A DNA stretch of 64,000 nucleotides. Source: Malaciobacter marinus (GTDB taxonomy: Bacteria > Campylobacterota > Campylobacteria > Campylobacterales > Arcobacteraceae). Below are positions 39,515 through 53,000 of the stretch, in pieces (positions within the stretch are counted from its first letter, which is position 1; each line of letters starts with the position of its first letter). The translations under genes were made by a program, and so were the position numbers. The stretch covers positions 124,001-188,000 of the forward strand of contig NZ_CP032101.1 of assembly GCF_003544855.1 (NCBI RefSeq). Direction: 5' to 3'. Under the pieces are notes generated by a model. The model saw only the letters and a program-made list of their open reading frames with translations. It had not been told where the DNA came from and did no database searches.

Positions 39515-42500
39515 ATGAGAGAAAAAATCGAAGAAATTATAAAAAATAGGGTTTTAGTAATAGATGGAGCTATGGGAACACAGCTTCAACTTGCTGATAT
39601 AAAAGATGAAGATTGGTTTTTTGAAAATAATAATTTAGAAGGATGCAATGAGTTATTAAATCTTACTGCACCTGATGTAATTAAAGGTATTTATAATGCT
39701 TATGCAAAAGCTGATGCAAACTTAATAAGTACAAATACCTTTGGTTCTATGCCATGGGTACTTGATGAGTATGGTATTGGGCATATGTCTTATGAACTTT
39801 CAAAAATAGGTGCAAGCTTGGCAAAAGAAGTTTGCCAAGAGTATCAAAGTGAAGATAAACCAAGATATGTTTTAGGTTCAATAGGACCAGGAACTAAACT
39901 ACCCTCATTAGCTCATATTGAATATGATGAGATGTATGAGGGATATAAAACAATGGCAAAAGGCTTAGTTGATGGAGGAGTAGATATATTTCTTCTTGAA
40001 ACTTGCCAAGATCCCCTTCAAATAAAAACAGCACTTCATGCACTTCAAGATGTAGCTTCACATATACCAATTATGGTCTCTGTTACTATTGAACTTAGTG
40101 GAACAATGCTAATAGGAACTGATGCTTCTACTATTGCAACTATTTTAGAACCTTTTAATATATTATCTTTAGGTTTTAATTGTGGTACAGGACCAAAACA
40201 AGTACTTAAGCATGTAAAAACATTAAGTGAAGTGTCAAAATTTCCCATATCTGTTCATGCAAATGCAGGTTTACCACAAAATAAAGGTGGATATACTTAT
40301 TATCCAATGGGACCTAAAGAGTTTGTTCAATTGCAAGAAAAGTTTTTAGATATTGATGGAGTTGCTTTTTTAGGTGGATGTTGTGGAACTACTCCTCAAC
40401 ACATAAAAGCATTAGCAGATGCAGTTAAAGATAAAACTGTAAAAAAACCAATAGGAACTCATGAAGCTTCTCTTGCTTCATTGTTTAATAGTGTTGCTTT
40501 AAGACAAGAGTCATCTGCTTTATTAATTGGAGAAAGAAGTAATGCAACAGGAAGTAAAGCTTTTAGAGAATTACTTAAAGCTGAAGATTATGAAGGTACT
40601 TTAAGTGTAGGACAACAACAAGTAAGAGCAGGAGCACATGTAATTGATGTTTCTGTTGGCTTTGCTGGACGAGATGAAAGTAAAGATATGCATAAAGTTA
40701 TATCTTTATATACTCAAAAAATACCATTGCCTCTTATGCCTGATTCAACTCAAATAAAAGCCTTAGAAGTAGCACTAAAAAAAATCGGTGGAAGACCTAT
40801 TATTAATTCTGTAAATCTTGAAGACGGTGAAGAAAAGTTTGATGAGGTTTGTAAATTAGCAAAAAGATTTGGTGCAGCATTAGTTTGTTTAGTAATTGAT
40901 GAAGTTGGAATGGCTAAAACTAGCCAAAGAAAAGTAGAAGTTGCCCAAAGAATATATGATCTAGCAGTAAATAGACATGGCTTTAGACCTGAAGATTTAG
41001 TTTTTGATATGCTTGTATTTACAGTAGGTTCTGGAGATGATGAGTATAGAACTGCTGCTATTGAAACAATAGAAGCAATAAAAGAGTTTCAAAAAAGACA
41101 TCCAAATGTTGGAACAACACTAGGTTTATCAAATATTTCATTTGGATTAGATTCAAAAGCTAGAGTCTATTTAAACTCTATGTTTTTACATTATTGTGTA
41201 CAAGCTGGACTTACAAGTGCAATTGTAAATGTTAAACATATACTACCAATAAATAAGATTTCACAAGAAGATAAAAAAGCGTGTGATGATTTACTTTTTA
41301 ATAATCAAAAAGATGGTGACCCTTTATTTAAATTTATTGACCACTTTTCAAATTTAGAAGAACAAGAAGATCAAAGTGATGAAGAGTTTCAAAAATTAGA
41401 ACCAATAGAAAAAGTTAAAAAATTACTTTTAGATGGTGATAAAGAAAGAATGCTTCCTTTAGTTGAGGAATTAAGACATGAGATTAAACCAGAAATAATT
41501 GTAAATGAATGGTTAATTGATGGGATGAAAATAATTGGTGATTTATTTGGAAGTGGACAAATGCAGTTACCATTTGTACTTCAAAGTGCAGAAACAATGA
41601 AAGCTACAGTTGATAGTTTAAATCCTTATTTACCAAAAGAAGATAAAGCAACTGAAACTGTTCTTGTTCTTGGAACAGTTAAAGGTGATGTGCATGATGT
41701 AGGTAAAAATCTTGTTGATATTATTTTAAGTAACAATGGTTTTAAAGTTATAAATATTGGTATTAAAGCAGATATAAATGACTTTGTTATTGCTGTACGC
41801 GAACATAAAGCACAAGCAATAGGAATGAGTGGACTTTTAGTTAAAAGTACAGCAGTGATGAAAGAAAACTTAGAAGAGTTACAAAGACAAGGTATTGATA
41901 TTCCTGTATTATTAGGTGGTGCTGCATTAACTAAATCATTTATTAATGATTTTTGTAGACCTATTTATGATGGACCAATTTTTTATTGTAGGGATGCTTT
42001 TGATGGAGTAGTATCTATGAAAAGAATAGAAGATGGGGAAGAAAACAATACTGCATTAGCTGCTGATTTAATTCAAATAAAAGATACAAGTCCTAAAAAA
42101 GAAGAAAAAGAGATTATTATTCCACCTTATGAAGATATAAAACTTCCAAGTAAAGCTGAATTTACTTTTCCTCCATATTGGGGACGTCAGGTAAAAACAT
42201 CTAAAGATATAGATAATGAATTAGTATTTAAATGGATAAATCATAGGGTATTATTTAGACAAAGATGGGGATATAAAAGAGCTGGACAAAAAACAGAAGA
42301 TTTTATAAAACATGAAGAAGAAGTAGTTAAGCCCTTATATGAAAAATTAAAAGAAGAATTAATTCAAAAAAAGGTTTTTGAACCAATTTCAATACAAGCA
42401 TATTACCCTTGTATGTCACATGATAATAAACTATATATATTTGATTATGAAAAACATGGATTTAACTCATTAGATGAAGCAAAAAAAGTTCCAAACTTAG

Positions 42501-42994
42501 ATGAAGCAATAAAAGTACTAGAGTTTCCAAGACAAAAAAGAAAACCACATAGATGTATATCTGATTTTTTTGCAAATGATAGATTAGATGTAGTTGGATT
42601 TACTCTTGCAAGTGCTGGATTAAAAATTACGTCATATGAAAGAGAGTTATATGATCAAGGAAAATTTAGTGAATATTTTCAAGTACATGGATTAGGAGTA
42701 GAATTAGCCGAATCTTTAGCAGAAGTTATTCATAAGCAAATTAGACTTGATTTAGATATAGTTCCAAAAGAAGGACCAACTCTTTATGATGTTCAAATGA
42801 AACAATATGTTGGTTGTAGATATTCTCCTGGTTATGCTGCTTGTCCTGAACTTAGTCAAAATAGAGATTTTTTTGATTTATTGAACCCTGAAGAGTTTGG
42901 AATCACACTAAGTGAAACTTTTCAAATGGATCCTGAACAAACAACTTGTGCTATAGTTGTGCCTCATCACGAAGCTAATTACTATAATATTTAG
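39515..42994 (+). CDS. metH: Cobalamin-dependent methionine synthase
   Basis: The 1159 residues hold all four MetH modules: homocysteine-binding (about 1-305; zinc cysteines in GFNCGTGP and GGCCGTTP), pterin-binding (about 330-590), B12-binding (about 640-850; the axial histidine is H727 in GDVHDVGKN) and the SAM-dependent activation domain (about 880-1159; 'RYSPGYAACPE'). It methylates homocysteine from methyl-tetrahydrofolate. The length is close to typical. There is no cobalamin riboswitch in the 75-base leader. The enzyme implies B12 uptake or synthesis by the organism. Confidence 0.97.
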   Translation: MREKIEEIIKNRVLVIDGAMGTQLQLADIKDEDWFFENNNLEGCNELLNLTAPDVIKGIYNAYAKADANLISTNTFGSMPWVLDEYGIGHMSYELSKIGASLAKEVCQEYQSEDKPRYVLGSIGPGTKLPSLAHIEYDEMYEGYKTMAKGLVDGGVDIFLLETCQDPLQIKTALHALQDVASHIPIMVSVTIELSGTMLIGTDASTIATILEPFNILSLGFNCGTGPKQVLKHVKTLSEVSKFPISVHANAGLPQNKGGYTYYPMGPKEFVQLQEKFLDIDGVAFLGGCCGTTPQHIKALADAVKDKTVKKPIGTHEASLASLFNSVALRQESSALLIGERSNATGSKAFRELLKAEDYEGTLSVGQQQVRAGAHVIDVSVGFAGRDESKDMHKVISLYTQKIPLPLMPDSTQIKALEVALKKIGGRPIINSVNLEDGEEKFDEVCKLAKRFGAALVCLVIDEVGMAKTSQRKVEVAQRIYDLAVNRHGFRPEDLVFDMLVFTVGSGDDEYRTAAIETIEAIKEFQKRHPNVGTTLGLSNISFGLDSKARVYLNSMFLHYCVQAGLTSAIVNVKHILPINKISQEDKKACDDLLFNNQKDGDPLFKFIDHFSNLEEQEDQSDEEFQKLEPIEKVKKLLLDGDKERMLPLVEELRHEIKPEIIVNEWLIDGMKIIGDLFGSGQMQLPFVLQSAETMKATVDSLNPYLPKEDKATETVLVLGTVKGDVHDVGKNLVDIILSNNGFKVINIGIKADINDFVIAVREHKAQAIGMSGLLVKSTAVMKENLEELQRQGIDIPVLLGGAALTKSFINDFCRPIYDGPIFYCRDAFDGVVSMKRIEDGEENNTALAADLIQIKDTSPKKEEKEIIIPPYEDIKLPSKAEFTFPPYWGRQVKTSKDIDNELVFKWINHRVLFRQRWGYKRAGQKTEDFIKHEEEVVKPLYEKLKEELIQKKVFEPISIQAYYPCMSHDNKLYIFDYEKHGFNSLDEAKKVPNLDEAIKVLEFPRQKRKPHRCISDFFANDRLDVVGFTLASAGLKITSYERELYDQGKFSEYFQVHGLGVELAESLAEVIHKQIRLDLDIVPKEGPTLYDVQMKQYVGCRYSPGYAACPELSQNRDFFDLLNPEEFGITLSETFQMDPEQTTCAIVVPHHEANYYNI

Positions 42995-43009
42995 TTTTAA
43001 CTATAAAGA

Positions 43010-43030
43010 AAGTGCTCATTTTGAGCACTT
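43010..43030. terminator. Hairpin between metH and the rRNA promoter
   Basis: AAGTGCTCA and TGAGCACTT form a perfect nine-pair stem with a TTT loop, 15 bases after the metH stop. The tail is AT-rich without a long T run, so it would insulate the rRNA promoter that follows only partly. Confidence 0.6.
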
Positions 43031-43073
43031 GATAATATTTCCCAAAATTTAAGCCAAAATTAAGACTAAACCC

Positions 43074-43102
43074 TTGACAAAGGGAAAGAATTTGTCTATA
43101 AT
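43074..43102 (+). promoter_or_regulatory. rRNA operon promoter
   Basis: TTGACA (43074-43079), 17 bases and TATAAT (43097-43102) match the vegetative consensus perfectly. AT-rich sequence lies upstream as in UP elements, and C-rich sequence (CCCGTCC) just follows the -10. The distance to the 16S start is about 230 bases. Confidence 0.93.
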
Positions 43103-43156
43103 TCCCGTCCAAATTCGCTGAGGCAAACAAGAGATTGAGAGCTGAAGAAGGGATTG

Positions 43157-43168
43157 AGTTCTTTAACA
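43157..43168 (+). promoter_or_regulatory. rRNA antitermination boxA in the 16S leader
   Basis: AGTTCTTTAACA differs from the E. coli rrn boxA (TGCTCTTTAACA) only in its first three bases. In the nascent RNA it recruits NusB/NusE for antitermination of the rRNA operon. Confidence 0.8.
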
Positions 43169-43190
43169 CAAAGTAAGTTTGTAAGAGAAG

Positions 43191-43220
43191 TAACTTTTAT
43201 AAACTGAATATATATATGAC
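43191..43220 (+). promoter_or_regulatory. 5' arm of the 16S precursor processing stem
   Basis: These 30 bases (core TTATAAACTGAATATATA) are complementary to 44891-44919 after the 16S gene with only a bulge and a G-U-type difference, forming a long stem that loops out 16S for RNase III cleavage. The leader between this arm and 16S holds two small hairpins (GAAGAAT...ATTCTTC and ATCATAC...GTATGAT). Confidence 0.8.
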
Positions 43221-43335
43221 AAGAAAAAAAAGAAGAATACAAATTCTTCGTCTATAATATCATACAAAAAAGTATGATAAAACAATGAGTAATTAATTTT
43301 GTATAGAAATACATAATTAGTCAGAGAACAAACAC

Positions 43336-44850
<1,515 letters not shown>

Positions 44851-44890
44851 CAGAGAAAAGATTAAGAGAGTCAAAACTCTTAATCAAAAA

Positions 44891-44919
44891 GTCAATATAT
44901 ATTCAGTTTATAAAGGTTA
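44891..44919 (+). promoter_or_regulatory. 3' arm of the 16S precursor processing stem
   Basis: This segment pairs with 43191-43220 (see that entry). It lies between the 16S end and tRNA-Ile. Confidence 0.8.
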
Positions 44920-44937
44920 TTTAAAAGATAGGTGAGA

Positions 44938-45014
44938 GGGCCTATAGCTCAGCTGGCTAGAGCGCTCGACTGATAATCGTGAGGTCCCAGGTTCAAGTCC
45001 TGGTAGGCCCACCA
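44938..45014 (+). tRNA. tRNA-Ile (GAT)
   Basis: The 77 bases fold as a cloverleaf: acceptor stem GGGCCTA/TAGGCCC, anticodon loop CTGATAA with anticodon GAT, GGTTCAAGTCC T-arm and an encoded CCA end. It is in the standard 16S-23S spacer position. Confidence 0.98.
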
Positions 45015-45050
45015 TGATTAAATAATCTTAAAAGAAGAGATTAAAAAGTT

Positions 45051-45126
45051 GGGGAATTAGCTCAGCTGGGAGAGCGCCTGCCTTGCACGCAGGAGGTCAG
45101 CGGTTCGATCCCGCTATTCTCCACCA
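45051..45126 (+). tRNA. tRNA-Ala (TGC)
   Basis: The 76 bases form a cloverleaf with acceptor stem GGGGAAT/ATTCTCC, anticodon TGC in CTTGCAC, GGTTCGATCC T-arm and an encoded CCA end. Confidence 0.98.
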
Positions 45127-45140
45127 ACAAATAAGAAGAA

Positions 45141-45187
45141 GTTAAATATAAGTTCAATGAAGATTGAATTTATATTTAATTTTTTCA
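45141..45187 (+). other. Terminator-like hairpin inside the rRNA operon spacer
   Basis: TTAAATATAA.TTCAAT (45142-45158) pairs with ATTGAA..TATATTTAA (45164-45179) around a GAAG loop, followed by TTTTTT. It sits between tRNA-Ala and the 23S processing stem, so either antitermination carries transcription through or it acts as a processing hairpin. The rest of the 234-base spacer up to 23S is A-rich without recognised genes. Confidence 0.6.
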
Positions 45188-45277
45188 GAGATGAGAAGAT
45201 TAAAGAGTTATTTAAAAATATAATGTTAAAGTCAAAAATTTTTCTAAGAAAAGAAAGCAATTTCAAGAAAAGAAGAA

Positions 45278-45316
45278 GAACACAACTATTTTATTAAATT
45301 TAATAAGATAGTAGCC
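45278..45316 (+). promoter_or_regulatory. 5' arm of the 23S precursor processing stem
   Basis: GAACACAACT (45278-45287) and TAATAAGATAGTA (45301-45313) are complementary to the sequence after 23S at 48289-48325, giving a two-part stem that loops out 23S. Confidence 0.75.
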
Positions 45317-45360
45317 AAGGAATAATTATCAAAAAAGGTTAGAGTAAGATCTAATTAAAA

Positions 45361-48283
<2,923 letters not shown>

Positions 48284-48287
48284 TACT

Positions 48288-48325
48288 TGGTTTACTATCT
48301 TATTAAGTTTACTAAAGTTGTGTTC
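48288..48325 (+). promoter_or_regulatory. 3' arm of the 23S precursor processing stem
   Basis: This segment pairs with 45278-45316 (see that entry). Confidence 0.75.
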
Positions 48326-48353
48326 AAAGAGACTTTAACATTAATATACTCAA

Positions 48354-48399
48354 AATATGAGTATAGAGTGAATAATAAAATTCATTGTATACTCATATT
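48354..48399 (+). other. Hairpin abutting the 5S rRNA
   Basis: AATATGAGTATA (48354-48365) pairs perfectly with TATACTCATATT (48388-48399), with a further TGAAT/ATTCA helix inside. It ends exactly where 5S begins, so it is probably a maturation signal. Confidence 0.6.
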
Positions 48400-48514
48400 G
48401 CTGGTGGATATAGCGAAGTGGAAATACCCAGATCCATACCGAACCTGGAAGTCAAGCACTTCTGCGCTGATAATACTGCACCTTTCAGGTGTGGAAACGT
48501 AGGCCTCTGCCAGC
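48400..48514 (+). rRNA. rrf: 5S ribosomal RNA
   Basis: The closing helix GCTGG (48400-48404) / CCAGC (48510-48514), the 'CCGAACCTGGAAGTCAAGC' block (48439-48457) and the 'GGTGTGGAAACGTAGG' region identify 5S rRNA of about 115-118 bases. Ends may shift by one to three bases. Confidence 0.93.
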
Positions 48515-48528
48515 TCTTGAGTTTTTTT

Positions 48529-48584
48529 AAGCCCTTATCTATTTTAACTTTTTACAGTTATCTTAGTTATGGGCTTTTTTTTTG
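48529..48584 (+). terminator. rRNA operon terminator
   Basis: AAGCCC (48529-48534) and GGGCTT (48571-48576) close a loop of about 36 bases that itself can pair partly, followed by nine T. It lies 15 bases after 5S. Confidence 0.8.
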
Positions 48585-48612
48585 CCTTTTTTATCCTATA
48601 TTTTTTATAGTT

Positions 48613-50007
48613 TTAATGTCTTAATGCTTCTCTTTTATATTTTCTCCACTTTTTAAAGTATTCTTCATTATTTAAATTATTATCATGACTATAATCAGCA
48701 GCAAAGTTCATTAATGCTTGTTCTAAAAAAGTACTATAATCAAGTGCTATTACATCTTTTTGTTTACTTTGTGGTTTATCTCCCCATCTATTTTGAAACC
48801 ATTGATTCCATTGTTTTGATCCAGGTATATGCATATCCCACATACCATCTGAACTAATATTCTTTACTGGATAGAAAAATGTAATCATATCAGAATCATA
48901 AGGTACATAACTTGATGTTCCATGGCAACTTAAACATGATGAGCTTCTTAGTTTTTTTACTATTTTATCATCTACTTTTACATCATATTTTACTGCAATA
49001 TCAAAAGGGCCTGATAATCTATTTCCATATCCTAATGTAACTTTTGCAAATTTAGGTGCATTTGGATTTATATATGTTTGTTTTAACTTTTGCTTTGGAT
49101 TTTTTACAGAGTTAATATTTGGATCATTTCCCCAAATTGCACCTAATGGAACCATTCTATCCCAAGCAGTTTCTCCTTTTGCATCTTTGTCATAAACTAA
49201 TGTAGTAAATACCCAACCAGTTTTAGGTGCTGCAATAGAGTCTTTTACTATAATATCAAATATAGTAACTCTTGTATTCATAACTTTTGGTTCTTTAGAT
49301 TTAATTGTTCCATTTATATTAAAAGGTTTTCTATATATTTTCCAAATGGCAGCATCTTTTAGTACAGGCCACTGTTCTGGTGTAGCAGAAGCAGAAGCTG
49401 CTTTTATAATTATTGAACCTTCTTCAAATTGAGCTTCATTATTATCTATATTTGGAATGCACTCTTTTGTATTTTTTTTACAGTCTTTAAAAATTTTATA
49501 TAAAGTATATGCAGCTATTTTATCATAATATATTGCTGCATAATTTCTTACAGGCACTGTTAATCCAGAATCTTTATATACACCTGCTTCTTGTATTTGA
49601 CCTGTATATGTGCCATATATTGCTTCTCTTCCCTCCCAAGAAGTTAAAGGTACACTTTCTCCTGCCCAAAGCATACTATACCAACCTTTTTGCTTACTTT
49701 TATTCCATTTATCTTGATTTATAATAAAGGTTTTCATTGATGGAGCAACATACTGTTTTAATGCCAAAATATAGTCATATGCATTTTTTCTTGTTAATGG
49801 CTTATTATTTCTTACTTTAAACCATGGTCTATTTATTGGTTTTTTATATTCATTTGGATAATCATAATTGAATCTAAATAACTCTTTTGAATATTCACTT
49901 TTTGTAGGAATATAACCATTGTTAACTGCAAATGGATTAATATCTTTAGCAAATAAACTATTTGCTAAAAATACAGGTACTAAAATAGCTAAATTTTTTT
50001 TAATCAT
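48613..50007 (-). CDS. Periplasmic monohaem c-type cytochrome-like protein, uncharacterised
   Basis: The 464 residues start with a signal peptide (cleaved after SLFA, about residue 20) and contain a single haem c site, CLSCH at 358-362, late in the chain. Upstream blocks such as 'TGWVFTTLVYD' (264-274), 'WDRMVPLGAIWGNDP' (282-296) and 'YINPNAP' (312-318) look like conserved family motifs but not like any named enzyme I can assign. Two further cysteines (C176, C183) could form a disulfide. There is no membrane anchor, so the protein is probably soluble in the periplasm. It begins 12 bases after the stop of the 1661-residue signalling gene on the same strand, so the two are almost certainly cotranscribed. 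Confidence 0.75.
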   Translation of the reverse strand: MIKKNLAILVPVFLANSLFAKDINPFAVNNGYIPTKSEYSKELFRFNYDYPNEYKKPINRPWFKVRNNKPLTRKNAYDYILALKQYVAPSMKTFIINQDKWNKSKQKGWYSMLWAGESVPLTSWEGREAIYGTYTGQIQEAGVYKDSGLTVPVRNYAAIYYDKIAAYTLYKIFKDCKKNTKECIPNIDNNEAQFEEGSIIIKAASASATPEQWPVLKDAAIWKIYRKPFNINGTIKSKEPKVMNTRVTIFDIIVKDSIAAPKTGWVFTTLVYDKDAKGETAWDRMVPLGAIWGNDPNINSVKNPKQKLKQTYINPNAPKFAKVTLGYGNRLSGPFDIAVKYDVKVDDKIVKKLRSSSCLSCHGTSSYVPYDSDMITFFYPVKNISSDGMWDMHIPGSKQWNQWFQNRWGDKPQSKQKDVIALDYSTFLEQALMNFAADYSHDNNLNNEEYFKKWRKYKREALRH

Positions 50008-50019
50008 TTTTTTCCTTTT

Positions 50020-53000
50020 TTATATGATTTGGTTTCTACCTTTTTTCTTTGCTATGTATAGTTTTTCATCTGCTATTTTAATTAAGTTCTTTGGAGTAAT
50101 AGTTTTTAATTCTTTTGTGCAAGCAATCCCCATACTTAATGTAATATATGAACTTACCTTAGACTTTTCATGAGTAATTTCAATTTTTCTAATATTGTTC
50201 TTTATTTCAGTGGCAATTTTTAGTGCATTTTCAATTGAAGTATTAGGAAGAATCATTGCAAACTCTTCTCCTCCATATCTTGCAACTAAATCATTTGTTC
50301 TTTTTAGACTACTATTTAAAGTTTTTGCAACATATTTCAAACACTCATCGCCTTGTAAATGACCATAATAATCATTATATAGTTTAAAGTAATCAATATC
50401 ACACATAATTAAACATAAGCTTTCATTTGTTCTTTGTGCTCTTGCAGACTCTTGTTCTAAAGTAAGATCAAAAACTCTTCTATTATTAATATTTGTAAGG
50501 GAATCTGTTGTTGCGAGCATATCTAGCTTTTTTATTGCTTCTTGGAGTTCTTCTTCGACTTTTTTTCTTTTTTTATTCTCTTTTATAATATCTGAATTTA
50601 ATTCTAAAATTTTTTTATTTTGTACTTGTAATTTAATATTTTGATTTTCTAATTCATCATTTTTTTTATCTAGTGCTTGTGTTCTTTCAGCTACTTTTTC
50701 TTCAAGATTTTTATACATTATAGTATTTTCAATAGAGATAGCAATTTGACCACTTAAATGTTTTAATAATTCTATTTGTTCTTTTGAAAATACTCCTGAC
50801 ATTGCATTGTTTTCTAAATAGATTAAACCTCTTATTTTATTATGAAAGATTAAAGGTAAACATAAAACAGATTTAACACCTCTATTAATTGCATCATCCT
50901 CTCTTATAAAAATTGAGTCACTATTTAAATCATTAATAACAATTGGTTTTTTAGTTCTTAAAACATAATTAATTACATTATGAACAACATTATTAGATTT
51001 TTCAAACTCAATATTTTGCATAACCTCAATGGTCGTTGATTTATATGATGCAGTAGCTTGTATATAATACTTTTCATTGTCTTCTAATAATACATTTGCA
51101 TATTGAGCACCAGAGTTTTCTAATATAATATATAGTAAGCTTTTTAATAAATTTGGTAACTTTTGTTCTTTAACAATAGCTTCAGCAGCTTTTGTTAAAG
51201 TATCAAGATTTATTGCTTTTGAAAAATTAATTGTACTATTTGAATGGTTTTTTATTGAAACTCCCCATTGTATAAGTGCTTCTTCCTCTTCATTTTTTAA
51301 TAATTTTGATACTCTTTCTTGATTAATTTTTTTATAGATATTTGATAATAGTCTATTTGCTATAGCTTTTAAGTGTATTTGAGAATAGATTTCTGCTGCT
51401 TCAATTGCTTTCTCAAAATATTTAAATGCTTCATTAATTTTATTTTCAATTCTATATAATTCTGCTTTTATTAGATTTTTTCTTACTATGAAATTTTCTG
51501 GACACTCAAGGCTATATTTTTCAAACTCTATTAGGTTTTCTTTGATTGTTTTTAGATATTTTTTCTTTAACCCATCATTTACTTTTTCATACAAATTTGA
51601 AAATATTAATGATTCATAAAAATAATGTTCTATTCCATGTATAGTACCTTTAGAATTTTCCAAAAATCTTTTACTTTGTAAATAGTATTCATAAGCTTGT
51701 TTATAATCTTCATAAATATATAGAGTAATCATTTTATTAATATAATAGTAATGTGCAAAATGTAAAGAGTTATAGTTTTCTAAATCTTTTACATACTCAT
51801 CTTCATCAAAAAATTTATTACAAAAAGAGTTTTTATTTATTGTATTTGCTTTTAATTTGCAAATTGCTTGTTTTACACTTAAAATAGCTCCTAATTGTTC
51901 ATGAGCCTTAATTCTTCTAAGTTTTTTTTCAAAAATTTCAATTTGATTATTTATATTATCTAAGCAAACACCTCTTAAAAACATACTTTGTATAATTCCC
52001 GCTGCTGCACAGCCACTATGAAAAAGATCACCTATTAATAAACCTTTATTATACGATTCAAACCACTTTTGCTCAGTTATTGCTGTTGGTAAGAGCCATG
52101 AAAATGCAAAATAACCAGATACAAAATTAACTTCTGGATATAAAACACTGTTATTGTATTTTTTTATCATCTCTAAAGAGAGATTTGCATATTTATAACC
52201 TAATTTATGATTTTGTTTTATTGCTCCTTGAAAAATAACTCCAAAAACCATAAATCCAATGACAGCATCTTTTGTATCACCATATTTTAAACACAATTTT
52301 ACTAATTTCATTGATACAAGTACACACAATTTTGGATCAATTTGATAGGCAGCTTTTAATAATGCAGATAATAGTTTTATCATAATTATGATTTTTTCAT
52401 CTTTTGTTTCTTGTAATGAAATTAGGTTATTTGGGTTTTTGTTTTTAAGTTTGTAATTTAAATACATAGAATCTTTTGTGTATACAATTTTGCTAAACTC
52501 TTTTGGTATATTTAAGTCAAATAATTCTAAAGCCTCTTTTCCTGTTTCATAAGCTTTTTTAAACTCTGAAAAATCAGAATAAAGTTTTATTATCTGTTCA
52601 TAAATATAAGCTTTCTCAAGATTTGTATTAGCCACGCTAATTGCTTTATTATAATATTTTAATGCAGTTTTTTTATTTAGAATCATATGTTCACAAATTG
52701 CATAATCTTTTAATATTTCACTATAATTATCTTTTGATTTTATATCATTGAAGAGAGATAAAGCCTCTTCCATATATTTTTGTGCCATAATAAAATCTGC
52801 ATTTTCTCTTGCATTAATTGAAGCTTTGTGATTAAGAGTTGCTAAATAATCTTTCTGTTCTTTTGTTTTAAATAGTGATTTTGCATTATTATAATGATTT
52901 ATATAAGTTAAAAAGTCATTATTTTTTTTATGAAAATTTAAACTTAATATTGAATCTGCAATTTGTTTATGATATAGACTTCGTTCACTTAATATTATAG

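Noticed and set aside
43253-43258. Second TATAAT in the 16S leader as a P2 promoter
   Set aside because: There is no -35 partner and a transcript starting there would lack boxA and the 5' processing arm, so it is probably chance in AT-rich DNA.
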